A stretch of 42,011 nucleotides of DNA from Thermomonas sp. (lineage in GTDB: Bacteria > Pseudomonadota > Gammaproteobacteria > Xanthomonadales > Xanthomonadaceae), in NCBI RefSeq assembly GCF_019104945.1, contig NZ_JAHRWW010000037.1, positions 1-42,011 on the forward strand. Direction: 5' to 3'. Both the position numbers and the translations under genes were made by a program. Position 1 is the first letter of the stretch. Every line of letters begins with the position of its first letter. The notes under the pieces are model-generated. The model saw only the letters and a list, made by a program, of their open reading frames with translations, did no database searches and was not told the origin of the DNA. Below, piece by piece: positions 35,375 through 42,011 of the stretch.

Positions 35375-36477
35375 CGAATTCTCGATTCTTTTTGATTAAT
35401 CTTTGAGCTTGCCATAGCCATACCCAACAACATTGCAAAAAAGTATGCCGAAAAAAAGGACGGGATAAACTGAAACCCCAATAGACATAAATAAATGCTC
35501 TGTGAAATATCCCCATCTGAACTTCTTGCCAAGTACAAAGCAACTACCAAAAAAGCCATGAAAAACGAAAAATATACCACCCCCCCCATTATCAGTGGAT
35601 ATAGAAATAAATTATGAGGGATAATAGCAATATTTTGACCATAATAGAGTTTATCTAAAAATGCACCAAACCAAAAATTATCCCGAAAAAAATCTAATCC
35701 AACTAAAAATCCATCAAGTCTACCTGACGAAGCAATCGTTAGCTCACGACCGGTAAAAAATGGAAGACCCACGAATAACACGAATAAAACAACTGGAGAG
35801 ACTATAACAATAGCAAAATAATGGGCTCTCATCTTGCCCGTTTTTAGCATCTTTAATGAAAGAAGAATAAATTTAAGTATAGTAAAGACTAAAATCGCAA
35901 CAATACCGGTTCTAGCTGATGTTACTATCGTCGCTGTAATGAGCAAAAAACTGATAGCTATTGCTAACTTTCGACCATACATACTCAATACAATTGGTAT
36001 GCAACTCACAACCACCAATGAAGCAAAACTAAAATCCTCCCAGATAAAACTATAAGCATGCCTCCCCCCTCCGAATAAAATATTCCTGAAGATGGAGATA
36101 CCGAAAAATATTTCTAGGAACCACTGCACATACACGCCAACCGCAATAAAAACACACGCCACTACATACAAATTTTTATTATATTCAACCCTCTTAACCC
36201 CTCCCATATATGTAATCAAATACGAACAATACAAGATAAAATAAAAAGAAATTAAGGACAACAATGATTCATAAGCCCCAGTAATCAGGGCATAAATAGC
36301 AGTAATCAATAGAACGAAAGAAAAACAATAAATGGAACCATCGCGTAATACTATTTTACGTTCAAAAATTATCTTTAAAACTAAAATAAATCCGACAACT
36401 AACTGTACAACTATAAATCTAACGTCATATAGTGTTATATAAGAAAACGGCATCAGTAAAAAAAAAAGACTAGTCAT
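35371..36477 (-). CDS. wzy: Wzy-type polysaccharide polymerase
   Basis: A 368-residue polytopic protein with about ten to eleven hydrophobic helices and a large periplasmic loop (about 235-300; SGRLDGFLVGLDFFRDN... and IPHNLFLYPLIMGG). This is the signature layout of O-antigen ligase/polymerase proteins, with HN in the loop as in many Wzy. Sequence similarity among Wzy is low, so the call is from topology and position next to wzx and glycosyltransferases. It would polymerise lipid-linked repeat units in the periplasm. It overlaps both neighbours (8 bases with the GT2, 4 with the GT4). It could alternatively be a ligase (WaaL). Confidence 0.8.
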   Translation of the reverse strand: MTSLFFLLMPFSYITLYDVRFIVVQLVVGFILVLKIIFERKIVLRDGSIYCFSFVLLITAIYALITGAYESLLSLISFYFILYCSYLITYMGGVKRVEYNKNLYVVACVFIAVGVYVQWFLEIFFGISIFRNILFGGGRHAYSFIWEDFSFASLVVVSCIPIVLSMYGRKLAIAISFLLITATIVTSARTGIVAILVFTILKFILLSLKMLKTGKMRAHYFAIVIVSPVVLFVLFVGLPFFTGRELTIASSGRLDGFLVGLDFFRDNFWFGAFLDKLYYGQNIAIIPHNLFLYPLIMGGVVYFSFFMAFLVVALYLARSSDGDISQSIYLCLLGFQFIPSFFSAYFFAMLLGMAMASSKINQKESRIR

Positions 36478-37477
36478 TAGCTTTCAAGAATACCGTGCCA
36501 TGAGAAAGTTTTTTTATTGCCAACCGAACAAAATTTCCTAACAATTCATTCCGCTCGACCAAAGAAATCGAAAACCTCAATAAGCAAGCCAATGGCCAAC
36601 CAACTGAAAGCCCAATAAATATTTCTGCTTTCTTATATTCTTTCAAAAAAATAAACTTAATTATCGTTTTGTAAAAAGCCACTTTATCCTTAAGGCCAAA
36701 TGAGTAAAGTAGTAAAGCCAAGCCACCAAATTCCTCAATGGGGTCAATATTAAACGATAGATTATGCTTATAACATCTATTCGCCAACGTAACAAACATA
36801 GCCTGTTCAAGACTTCTTTCAGGAGTAGTCGCTACACCATCCGGAAAGACATTCGTTTGATACAAAACTTTATCCAGATTGTAGCATTTACCTATTCGGC
36901 TAATTCGCAGAAAAAGGTCATAATCTTGTGCATATTTAAAAATCGATCTATAACCACCAATTTTCAGGTACTCTTCCTTCTTGAACATCACTGACCCGTG
37001 CACAAAAGGATGCCTTTTTCTCTCTGGATCCATCTCTATCTCTCCGCAAATAGGCTGGACCTCCTTCAGATGCACATCTGGCTCGCCAACTTTCTTTACG
37101 ACATTAGTTGATAGACATCCAACAAAGCAGTACCTCTCATTATCATTAAGAAATTGGTATTGCACAGCAATACGGTTTGCATATGAGACATCCCCTGCCC
37201 CTTGGATCGCCACATAGGGAGCTTTTGCTTTTTCTGCCAGCATTTTTATGGTTTTGGTAAACCCTTCATTTTCTTTATGAATAACCGTCAACCTTGGGTC
37301 ATCGTAACCATCTAAAATAACTTTTACATTAGGGTCAGTACTGCCATCATTAGCAATAATTATCTCATAATCGTCAAAGTCTTGACTCAGCAGACCATCA
37401 ACCGTGTCCTTTATATAGTCCGCACGATTATACCAAGCGCAGATAATTGAAACTTTTGGCGCACTTATTTCATTCAT
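36470..37477 (-). CDS. Family 2 glycosyltransferase
   Basis: A 335-residue GT-A enzyme with N-terminal VSIICAWYNRADYIKDTVDGLL, the nucleotide-binding ANDGSTD, and QGAGDVSYANR, which stands where DxD usually lies (GD in GAGDV). FVHGSVMFKKEEYLKIGGYRS and YAQDYDLFLRIS are typical acceptor-side segments; Asp-Tyr-Asp provides the catalytic base region. A C-terminal hydrophobic stretch (IFIGLSVGWPLACLLRF) may be membrane-associated. It starts one base after the murB stop and overlaps wzy by eight. It is a candidate for transferring the sugar made by the adjacent MurA/MurB enzymes. Confidence 0.88.
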   Translation of the reverse strand: MNEISAPKVSIICAWYNRADYIKDTVDGLLSQDFDDYEIIIANDGSTDPNVKVILDGYDDPRLTVIHKENEGFTKTIKMLAEKAKAPYVAIQGAGDVSYANRIAVQYQFLNDNERYCFVGCLSTNVVKKVGEPDVHLKEVQPICGEIEMDPERKRHPFVHGSVMFKKEEYLKIGGYRSIFKYAQDYDLFLRISRIGKCYNLDKVLYQTNVFPDGVATTPERSLEQAMFVTLANRCYKHNLSFNIDPIEEFGGLALLLYSFGLKDKVAFYKTIIKFIFLKEYKKAEIFIGLSVGWPLACLLRFSISLVERNELLGNFVRLAIKKLSHGTVFLKAND

Positions 37478-37478
37478 T

Positions 37479-38432
37479 TTAAATCTCTTGAATATTTCCG
37501 AACCTATCTATATATTTTGGCTCTACCTTCATTATGCAACCTGTTTTCTTATAAACCTCATTTCGTACTACATGAATCAAATACAATATATCCGAAGCTG
37601 TTGCAGTCCCAGTATTAACAATGAAATTGGCGTGATCTTTGGAGATTTGCGCCCCTCCTTTGATAACTCCTTTCAAACCACATTCCTCGATTACTTTACC
37701 TGGCGCCCCAGATTGCTTATAAATCGCAGGATTACTCACAAATACTGAGCCGCAATTTGGTATTTTGCGTGGAAACTTGGCGCTGCGAGATCGCAATATG
37801 GCAAGCATTTCATTATGCATTATTTTTTTGTTAGCCACTGACTCTAATTGCAACTTGACTTCAACAATAACCTCATCCAATTTCTGAAAAATAGAGCTTC
37901 TATAATCAAAGCGGCATTCTTCCCTGCTATAAATTTTTGTATTCCCGTTTGCGTCAATCGTTTTTACATAAACAATGCTGTCTCCAATACCCTTACGCTG
38001 ACTGCCTCCATTCATAACAACTAGGCCTCCCAACGTACCGGGGATTCCGCAGGTATGTTCTATTCCCGTTAACCCGGCCTGTAAAGCAAGGCGAGCTAGC
38101 TTTGGAACCCACACCCCAGCTTTTGCCAAAATAGTACTTCCGCTGAGTTTCACCTGCGAAAACCCGCTTCCAATTTGCATAAAGATTGCATCTATATTGC
38201 AGTCAGCAAACAACAAATTTGTTGTATTCCCTATTATTAGACTAGGAAGCTGATGTTTGGAAATATATTTTCTAAGCGCAATGACTTCCTCTTCCGTTTG
38301 CGGTTTAACTAAGATTTTCGCTCTTCCGCCAACTCGCCAACTACTGACTGCCGTTAACGGCACGTTGCTTTGAACTGGCACACCACAAATTGATAATAGA
38401 TCTACTGCAACATTAGGGTTAATTATTATCAT
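37479..38432 (-). CDS. murB: UDP-N-acetylenolpyruvoylglucosamine reductase paralogue in the polysaccharide operon
   Basis: MurB reduces UDP-GlcNAc-enolpyruvate to UDP-MurNAc with NADPH and FAD. The 317-residue chain keeps the expected active-site elements: Arg178 in DYRSSIF, Ser229 in NCGSVF (proton donor to the substrate) and Glu304 in KVEPKY. The FAD-binding segment is unusual, IIGNTTNLLFAD where GGGSNLL is typical; the following IEHTCGIPGTLGGLVVMNGG is well conserved. It overlaps murA by ATGA and runs into the GT2 with one base between. The gene is AT-rich and sits inside a surface polysaccharide cluster, away from the usual mur-fts cluster. It looks active, but the true substrate could differ. 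Confidence 0.88.
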   Translation of the reverse strand: MIIINPNVAVDLLSICGVPVQSNVPLTAVSSWRVGGRAKILVKPQTEEEVIALRKYISKHQLPSLIIGNTTNLLFADCNIDAIFMQIGSGFSQVKLSGSTILAKAGVWVPKLARLALQAGLTGIEHTCGIPGTLGGLVVMNGGSQRKGIGDSIVYVKTIDANGNTKIYSREECRFDYRSSIFQKLDEVIVEVKLQLESVANKKIMHNEMLAILRSRSAKFPRKIPNCGSVFVSNPAIYKQSGAPGKVIEECGLKGVIKGGAQISKDHANFIVNTGTATASDILYLIHVVRNEVYKKTGCIMKVEPKYIDRFGNIQEI

Positions 38433-39703
38433 GGCTCTTTAATTTCACCGGAACAAGCAGCACCCAAAGATTTTAATTTTGGAATTAAATCTACATAACC
38501 ACGACCAATTTGCCATGCATCATAAATGATGGTTTCACCTTCTGCCGACAAACCACATAGCGTTAAAGCTATGCCTGCACGAAGGTCAAGCGCTTTCACC
38601 TTCGCGCCATTCAACTTACCACCTTTACCGTCTATTTTGAGCATGTCTCCATTGATCTGATAATTCAATCCCATTTTCTTCATTTCCTCTGCGTAGCCAT
38701 AACGGCCAGGAAAGCGTAAGTCTACGATACGTGATTCACCTCGCGCTTGCGCGGCCCATGCAGCTAGAATGGGTTGTACGTCGGAGTTAATGCCAGGATG
38801 CGGGCCTGTACTAATTTCGAGAGGGTAGCAGGTGCCGCCACGTACTAATAAAGAATTGTCGCCTCGATAAAACTTTGCCCCAGAGGATTTAAGATTCGCC
38901 ATCACTACTTGTAAATCATCATAGGGGAAATCAACAATTTCTATATCCCCCTTTGTGATAACTGCAGCAGCGAGCCATGTAATTGCTTCCATATTATCGG
39001 GCATGACACTATGCTTAACACCAGAGAGATGGTCCACGCCTTGCACTTCTATGCGCTCTTGGCCAAATACTTTGATATTTGCCCCCATCGCATTCAGCAT
39101 ATTGATAAGGTCAAAAATCTCAGGGCGCACGTGCGGCCCCCATATGTTTGTTGTGCCTTGTGCCAAACTTGAGGCCAGCACCGCATTTTCGGTGGCCCCT
39201 GTTGAACGTATCGGCAAATAGATATCGGCGCCTTGTAACCTTTTATTTGATGTCTCCGCACATAGGTAATCCCCCTCCTCCCATATATGTGCACCCAACT
39301 TTTCAAGCAGCATAACGTGTATTTCGTACTTTCGCTCACCTAGCTTACAACCACCTGGCAACGGCACCTTTGCTTCACCGAAGCGGGCAACCATGGCACC
39401 GAGCATTAGCAGAGTGTTACGAATAGAACGCCCATCCCATATAAGCCGAGTGCCCAATTTATTATTTTCTTTAATAATGATCTCTTTGTTACTAACCAGA
39501 TCGCAGCTCTTACCCAGCGCTTCAAGCATGCCAACATGTACTTTGGCATCTAGCAGGCTGGAGGGGTAATTCGCAAGCGTAACGGTTTCTTCTGTCAGCA
39601 AACTAGCTGTTAACAGCTTCAAGGCAGAATTTTTTGCGCCGTTAAGTGTGATTACACCTTCTAAACGGCTTTTCGAGATTTTTAAAAGTGATTGTTTAGT
39701 CAT
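38429..39703 (-). CDS. murA: UDP-N-acetylglucosamine 1-carboxyvinyltransferase paralogue in the polysaccharide operon
   Basis: MurA transfers enolpyruvate from PEP to UDP-GlcNAc. The 424-residue chain keeps all key residues: Lys24-Asn25 (NGAKNSALKLL), catalytic Cys119 and Arg124 in GGCKLGERK, Asp308 in HPGINSDVQP and Arg375 in DLRAGIAL. Because the Cys is present, fosfomycin sensitivity is expected. The loop around Cys and the FPTDxQ-type segment differ from the housekeeping form (GINSDVQ), which marks a divergent paralogue. It overlaps the acyltransferase by eight bases and murB by four. With MurB it would supply UDP-MurNAc. The housekeeping copy should be elsewhere in the genome. Confidence 0.9.
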   Translation of the reverse strand: MTKQSLLKISKSRLEGVITLNGAKNSALKLLTASLLTEETVTLANYPSSLLDAKVHVGMLEALGKSCDLVSNKEIIIKENNKLGTRLIWDGRSIRNTLLMLGAMVARFGEAKVPLPGGCKLGERKYEIHVMLLEKLGAHIWEEGDYLCAETSNKRLQGADIYLPIRSTGATENAVLASSLAQGTTNIWGPHVRPEIFDLINMLNAMGANIKVFGQERIEVQGVDHLSGVKHSVMPDNMEAITWLAAAVITKGDIEIVDFPYDDLQVVMANLKSSGAKFYRGDNSLLVRGGTCYPLEISTGPHPGINSDVQPILAAWAAQARGESRIVDLRFPGRYGYAEEMKKMGLNYQINGDMLKIDGKGGKLNGAKVKALDLRAGIALTLCGLSAEGETIIYDAWQIGRGYVDLIPKLKSLGAACSGEIKEP

Positions 39704-40190
39704 CGTTCTTACTTTTCAAAATAATACGGGCTGGCACTCCTACCGCCACAGCACCATCTGGGACATCTTTTGTTACAACTGCATTAGCGCCGACAATACA
39801 ATTCGCCCCTACTTTTATCTTCCCTATAATTACAGCACCCGCAAAAATTATCGTATTATCACCAACTTCAGGATAATTATTTACCTTGGCATCACCCAAC
39901 CGCCCTCCACCCAAGGTAACATTTTGATATATGATGACGGCCTTACCAATTTTCACCCCTTCACCGATCACAACTCCAACAGGATGACTTAATGAAAGTG
40001 ATGCATCAAAACTTGCTTTCGGAGATATAAATATACCTTGTTTTTTTTGCAATCTATTGGCAAAATAATTGGATAAAAATAAAACACTGTTCTGCTTAAA
40101 TAACAGTATAAGTCTAATATATAACTTGGTACGATAGTTTGCGCCGCCGCATACGTACATAAACGGAAATTTAATTATTTTTTTCAACAT
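39696..40190 (-). CDS. CysE-like hexapeptide acyltransferase
   Basis: A 164-residue left-handed beta-helix protein of the serine acetyltransferase-like family. The helical region has VGVVIGEGVKIGKAVIIYQNVTLGG, followed by AGAVIIGKIKVGANCIVGANAVV and the closing VPDGAVAVGVPARII. The His in SLSHPVGVVIG is the likely catalytic base. The N-terminal 40 residues are hydrophobic and basic, unlike the long helical domain of true CysE. Such genes in polysaccharide clusters usually acetylate a sugar or amino sugar using acetyl-CoA. It overlaps wzx by 20 bases and murA by 8. The acceptor is unknown. Confidence 0.85.
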   Translation of the reverse strand: MLKKIIKFPFMYVCGGANYRTKLYIRLILLFKQNSVLFLSNYFANRLQKKQGIFISPKASFDASLSLSHPVGVVIGEGVKIGKAVIIYQNVTLGGGRLGDAKVNNYPEVGDNTIIFAGAVIIGKIKVGANCIVGANAVVTKDVPDGAVAVGVPARIILKSKNDD

Positions 40191-41490
40191 TTCCTATATG
40201 CCCCATTTCATAAAATATAAGCCAACTCATAATTAGATAAAACAAGAACAAATATAAACTTAAAACAAATACAAACTGACTACTATTCGGCAAAACGTAT
40301 AGAGTACAGCCCCATATAATGCACAACCCAATTATTCTAACCACGTTGATTGCCAGAAATAAAAACTGCGACCCAACAATGTTTAGAACTTGTACGAGCG
40401 GATTAGAAGTAAATTGCAATAGCATAAATGGTGATAACATGGCGGCATATTTTCCAGCCAAAGACCACTTTACTCCAAAAAAAAGTACAAACAGAGGTTG
40501 CGCAAAAAAAATAGCACCTATTGTTATTGGTACACCAATTACAAATAATTTCTTTTGTACTGAATAAGTAATGCGCCTTATCTTAGGCAAATCACTTTTC
40601 CCGATAGCAGCTATCTCCGCATAATAGGCCTTACTCATGGCACTGCCAACCAAACTAACGGGAAAACTTAATGCCATAAACGCCAAGCTCAATTGCCCCG
40701 TTGCCCCCTTATCATACAGTGTCGCCATCATCAATATGGGTGCCTGCATAGATAACACCATCAAAAATTGGGAAGGCAGGCGATACTTAGGGAAGTCCCG
40801 ATAGAAACTAGCTATTATTTTTTGCCTATTTTTACTTACTAATGGACATAATTTTTTAAAATCTTTTCGTGCGTTTTTTAAATAACTACCAGTGCCAGCA
40901 CTTTGCGAGAAAACTTGCCCAAACACCAGACCAAGTGGTCTTATGCTTAACAAGCCTAAACTTATTTTCACTAATTCACCAAGTAGCGACTGACTAAGCT
41001 GTGTTTTGGCAATTACTCTGTAATCTTTTTTTCGAGTTGCCCAAGCACTAAATAATTCATAAGTAGCAGCCCCCATTGTACCAATGGCTATTAGCCACCA
41101 ATAGGGGGCCAGATTTCCCATTGAAAACCAACCTAAAACTATATGCCCAAATAGACCCAATATTAGTGCTATTAACAGGCCACCTAGTGCTATTAGCTTG
41201 GCACATATTATGAACAAATTAAATGCCATGACATCAGTTTTTGGCAATGGAATAGCGGTGACATAGCGAAGCGTCAGAATGGGCACCAGTAATGTGACAA
41301 TAGAAGTATATACTGCTAACACGCCATAATCATCAGGCGAGTACATGCGAGTTAATATTGGAATGCTGGCAATGCCCACAATGCGTGCCCCCCCCGCACC
41401 CATTACAAGCGTAAGCATGCCGCGAAAAACGTCACCGGCTTCGCCTTTAAATTGACGGATAAATAAGTTTTGCAGACGTTTAATAATCAC
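40171..41490 (-). CDS. wzx: Wzx-type flippase (polysaccharide biosynthesis protein)
   Basis: About 439 residues and roughly twelve hydrophobic helices. It has the MOP/Wzx N-terminus (GDVFRGMLTLVMGAGGARIVGIASIPILTRMYSPDDYGVLAVY), which is the strongest evidence. It flips the lipid-linked repeat unit across the inner membrane. The gene is AT-rich. The start is uncertain: a TTG at 41520 gives ten more residues, but that part overlaps the transposase remnant, so GTG 41490 (VIIKRLQNLF) is preferred; neither has a good ribosome binding site. It may have lost its original upstream region to the insertion event. Confidence 0.88.
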   Translation of the reverse strand: MIIKRLQNLFIRQFKGEAGDVFRGMLTLVMGAGGARIVGIASIPILTRMYSPDDYGVLAVYTSIVTLLVPILTLRYVTAIPLPKTDVMAFNLFIICAKLIALGGLLIALILGLFGHIVLGWFSMGNLAPYWWLIAIGTMGAATYELFSAWATRKKDYRVIAKTQLSQSLLGELVKISLGLLSIRPLGLVFGQVFSQSAGTGSYLKNARKDFKKLCPLVSKNRQKIIASFYRDFPKYRLPSQFLMVLSMQAPILMMATLYDKGATGQLSLAFMALSFPVSLVGSAMSKAYYAEIAAIGKSDLPKIRRITYSVQKKLFVIGVPITIGAIFFAQPLFVLFFGVKWSLAGKYAAMLSPFMLLQFTSNPLVQVLNIVGSQFLFLAINVVRIIGLCIIWGCTLYVLPNSSQFVFVLSLYLFLFYLIMSWLIFYEMGHIGNVEKNN

Positions 41491-41506
41491 AACTGATCTG
41501 CATTTA

Positions 41507-41638
41507 TTGCGCCTGACCAAGTTGGAGAGTATCCAACGACATATGTTCTACCTGCATCTTAAAGAACCCAAGTTTCGGTTTAACCATCACCGAGATAACC
41601 TCCACTAATAAGAGTTGCGAGTTCATGCGCTCTTGTAA
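41507..41638 (+). pseudogene. Remnant of an IS1595/IS1016-type transposase (C-terminal end)
   Basis: In the plus-strand frame this reads RLTKLESIQRHMFYLHLKE, then PKFRFNHHRDNLH, closely matching by memory the C-terminal pattern of IS1595/IS1016 transposases (FYLHLKECEFRFNHR, then DNLY). Two stop codons follow at 41606-41611, and the frame continues as ELRVHALL to a TAA at 41636-41638. No catalytic domain, terminal repeats or target duplication are seen. This is a decayed fragment whose 5' part is missing or replaced by wzx. The assignment is moderately certain. Confidence 0.55.
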
Positions 41639-41738
41639 CTGACGCGCTTGGGGCACCAAGGCGCTGACGCGGTGGCTGCATCGGCCAGGGGTTGGCCTAG
41701 TGCGGTGGCGGGTATGGCGTGACGAGGCGAATGGGCAG

Positions 41739-42011
41739 TCATTGTGCTGTGCGCTTGGCTTGCATCTGGCGGCCAGCTTCCGTGAGGCGGTATTTTTGCA
41801 GGCGGCTACGTGGTGTTTCAGGCAGGGTCATTTCAATCACGCCCAGCGCGATGGCAGCTTGCTGGTAATGCTGGCGAAAATGCTTTTCATCGCGCAGCCC
41901 CAGGCGTTGCATTAACTCTTGTCGCCCCATTTCACCTTGCAACACTGCGAGCAGACGCATCACTTCGGGGGTGACTTCGGGGGTGACTTCGGGGGTGACT
42001 TCGGGGGTGAC
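41739..42011 (-). CDS. C-terminal end of a winged-helix protein with VTPE repeats (Fic-like or AlbA_2/RecG-like), partial
   Basis: The frame is open to the right edge, so only the last 90 codons are visible. Four VTPE repeats lead into a winged-helix tail: VMRLLAVLQGEMGRQELMQ, then LGLRDEKHFRQHY, then IEMTLPETPRSRLQKYRLTEAGR. This tail is common at the end of Fic-family AMPylators and of AlbA_2 (divergent AAA_4) ATP-binding proteins, and the fragment cannot tell them apart. GC content is high, so it belongs to the chromosomal background rather than to the AT-rich cluster. The stop is at 41739-41741. Confidence 0.65.
   Translation of the reverse strand, partial: VTPEVTPEVTPEVTPEVMRLLAVLQGEMGRQELMQRLGLRDEKHFRQHYQQAAIALGVIEMTLPETPRSRLQKYRLTEAGRQMQAKRTAQ
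41964..42011 (-). repeat. 12-bp tandem repeat, four copies, encoding VTPE
   Basis: TTCGGGGGTGAC on the plus strand is repeated exactly four times at 41964-41975, 41976-41987, 41988-41999 and 42000-42011, and it continues to the window edge. On the minus strand it encodes Val-Thr-Pro-Glu in frame, so copy number changes would alter the length of the linker without a frameshift. Confidence 0.95.

Noticed and set aside
41504-41626. 40-codon minus-strand frame before wzx
   Set aside because: It is the exact antisense of the plus-strand transposase remnant, which shows the better-known protein pattern.

Overview
The window looks like a chromosomal segment of a GC-rich gammaproteobacterium of the Xanthomonadaceae (Lysobacteraceae) type. 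The main reason is the type II secretion operon in the order E-F-G-H-I-J-K-L-M-N-D, which is the Xps arrangement of Xanthomonas and its relatives, including the short GspC-like protein XpsN and a lipoprotein secretin. The pepA-holC-valS block divergent from lptF-lptG, and the dsbC/xerD pair, are ordinary gammaproteobacterial synteny. No tRNA, rRNA or CRISPR array was recognised.

Layout. 1-3345 (mostly + strand): the end of the ribosome-associated ABC-F gene ettA with its terminator, a Phd/VapC-type toxin-antitoxin pair, pyrF, and a small AhpD-like gene whose ribosome binding site lies inside a perfect 9-bp hairpin. 3350-15372 (- strand): the xps operon, xpsE to xpsD, followed by two family 2 glycosyltransferases whose starts overlap the preceding stops. 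15434-21255 (- strand): purL, a lipoprotein form of dsbC, and xerD. 21274-23878: a small RDD membrane protein and lptG-lptF, which supply the inner-membrane part of the LPS exporter. 24011-30078 (+ strand): pepA, holC, valS and a PAS-PAS-GGDEF diguanylate cyclase. 30087-30825 (- strand): a HepT/MntA (HEPN/nucleotidyltransferase) toxin-antitoxin pair with canonical motifs.

30851-41490 (- strand) is a Wzx/Wzy-type surface polysaccharide cluster, transcribed from right to left: wzx flippase, CysE-like acyltransferase, a second-copy-type murA and murB, a GT2, wzy polymerase, two GT4 genes, a 4-reductase/epimerase-like SDR and a UDP-glucuronate 4-epimerase. The first seven genes (34319-41490) are strikingly AT-rich and mostly overlap one another, which suggests an imported block. 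A 219-bp non-coding gap separates them from the more GC-rich genes on the left. The right border holds the degenerate C-terminal end of an IS1595/IS1016-type transposase and then the C-terminal end of a regulator-like protein (Fic or AlbA_2 type) with VTPE tandem repeats.

The most notable content is the murA-murB pair inside the polysaccharide operon, with catalytic residues intact. It predicts UDP-MurNAc (lactyl-ether sugar) supply for a surface glycan rather than, or as well as, for peptidoglycan. Other items for a second look are the two glycosyltransferases translationally coupled to the secretin gene, the masked Shine-Dalgarno of the AhpD-like gene, the xerD/RDD start codons only 12 bp apart around a near-symmetric -10 box, and a GspE without its zinc tetracysteine motif.
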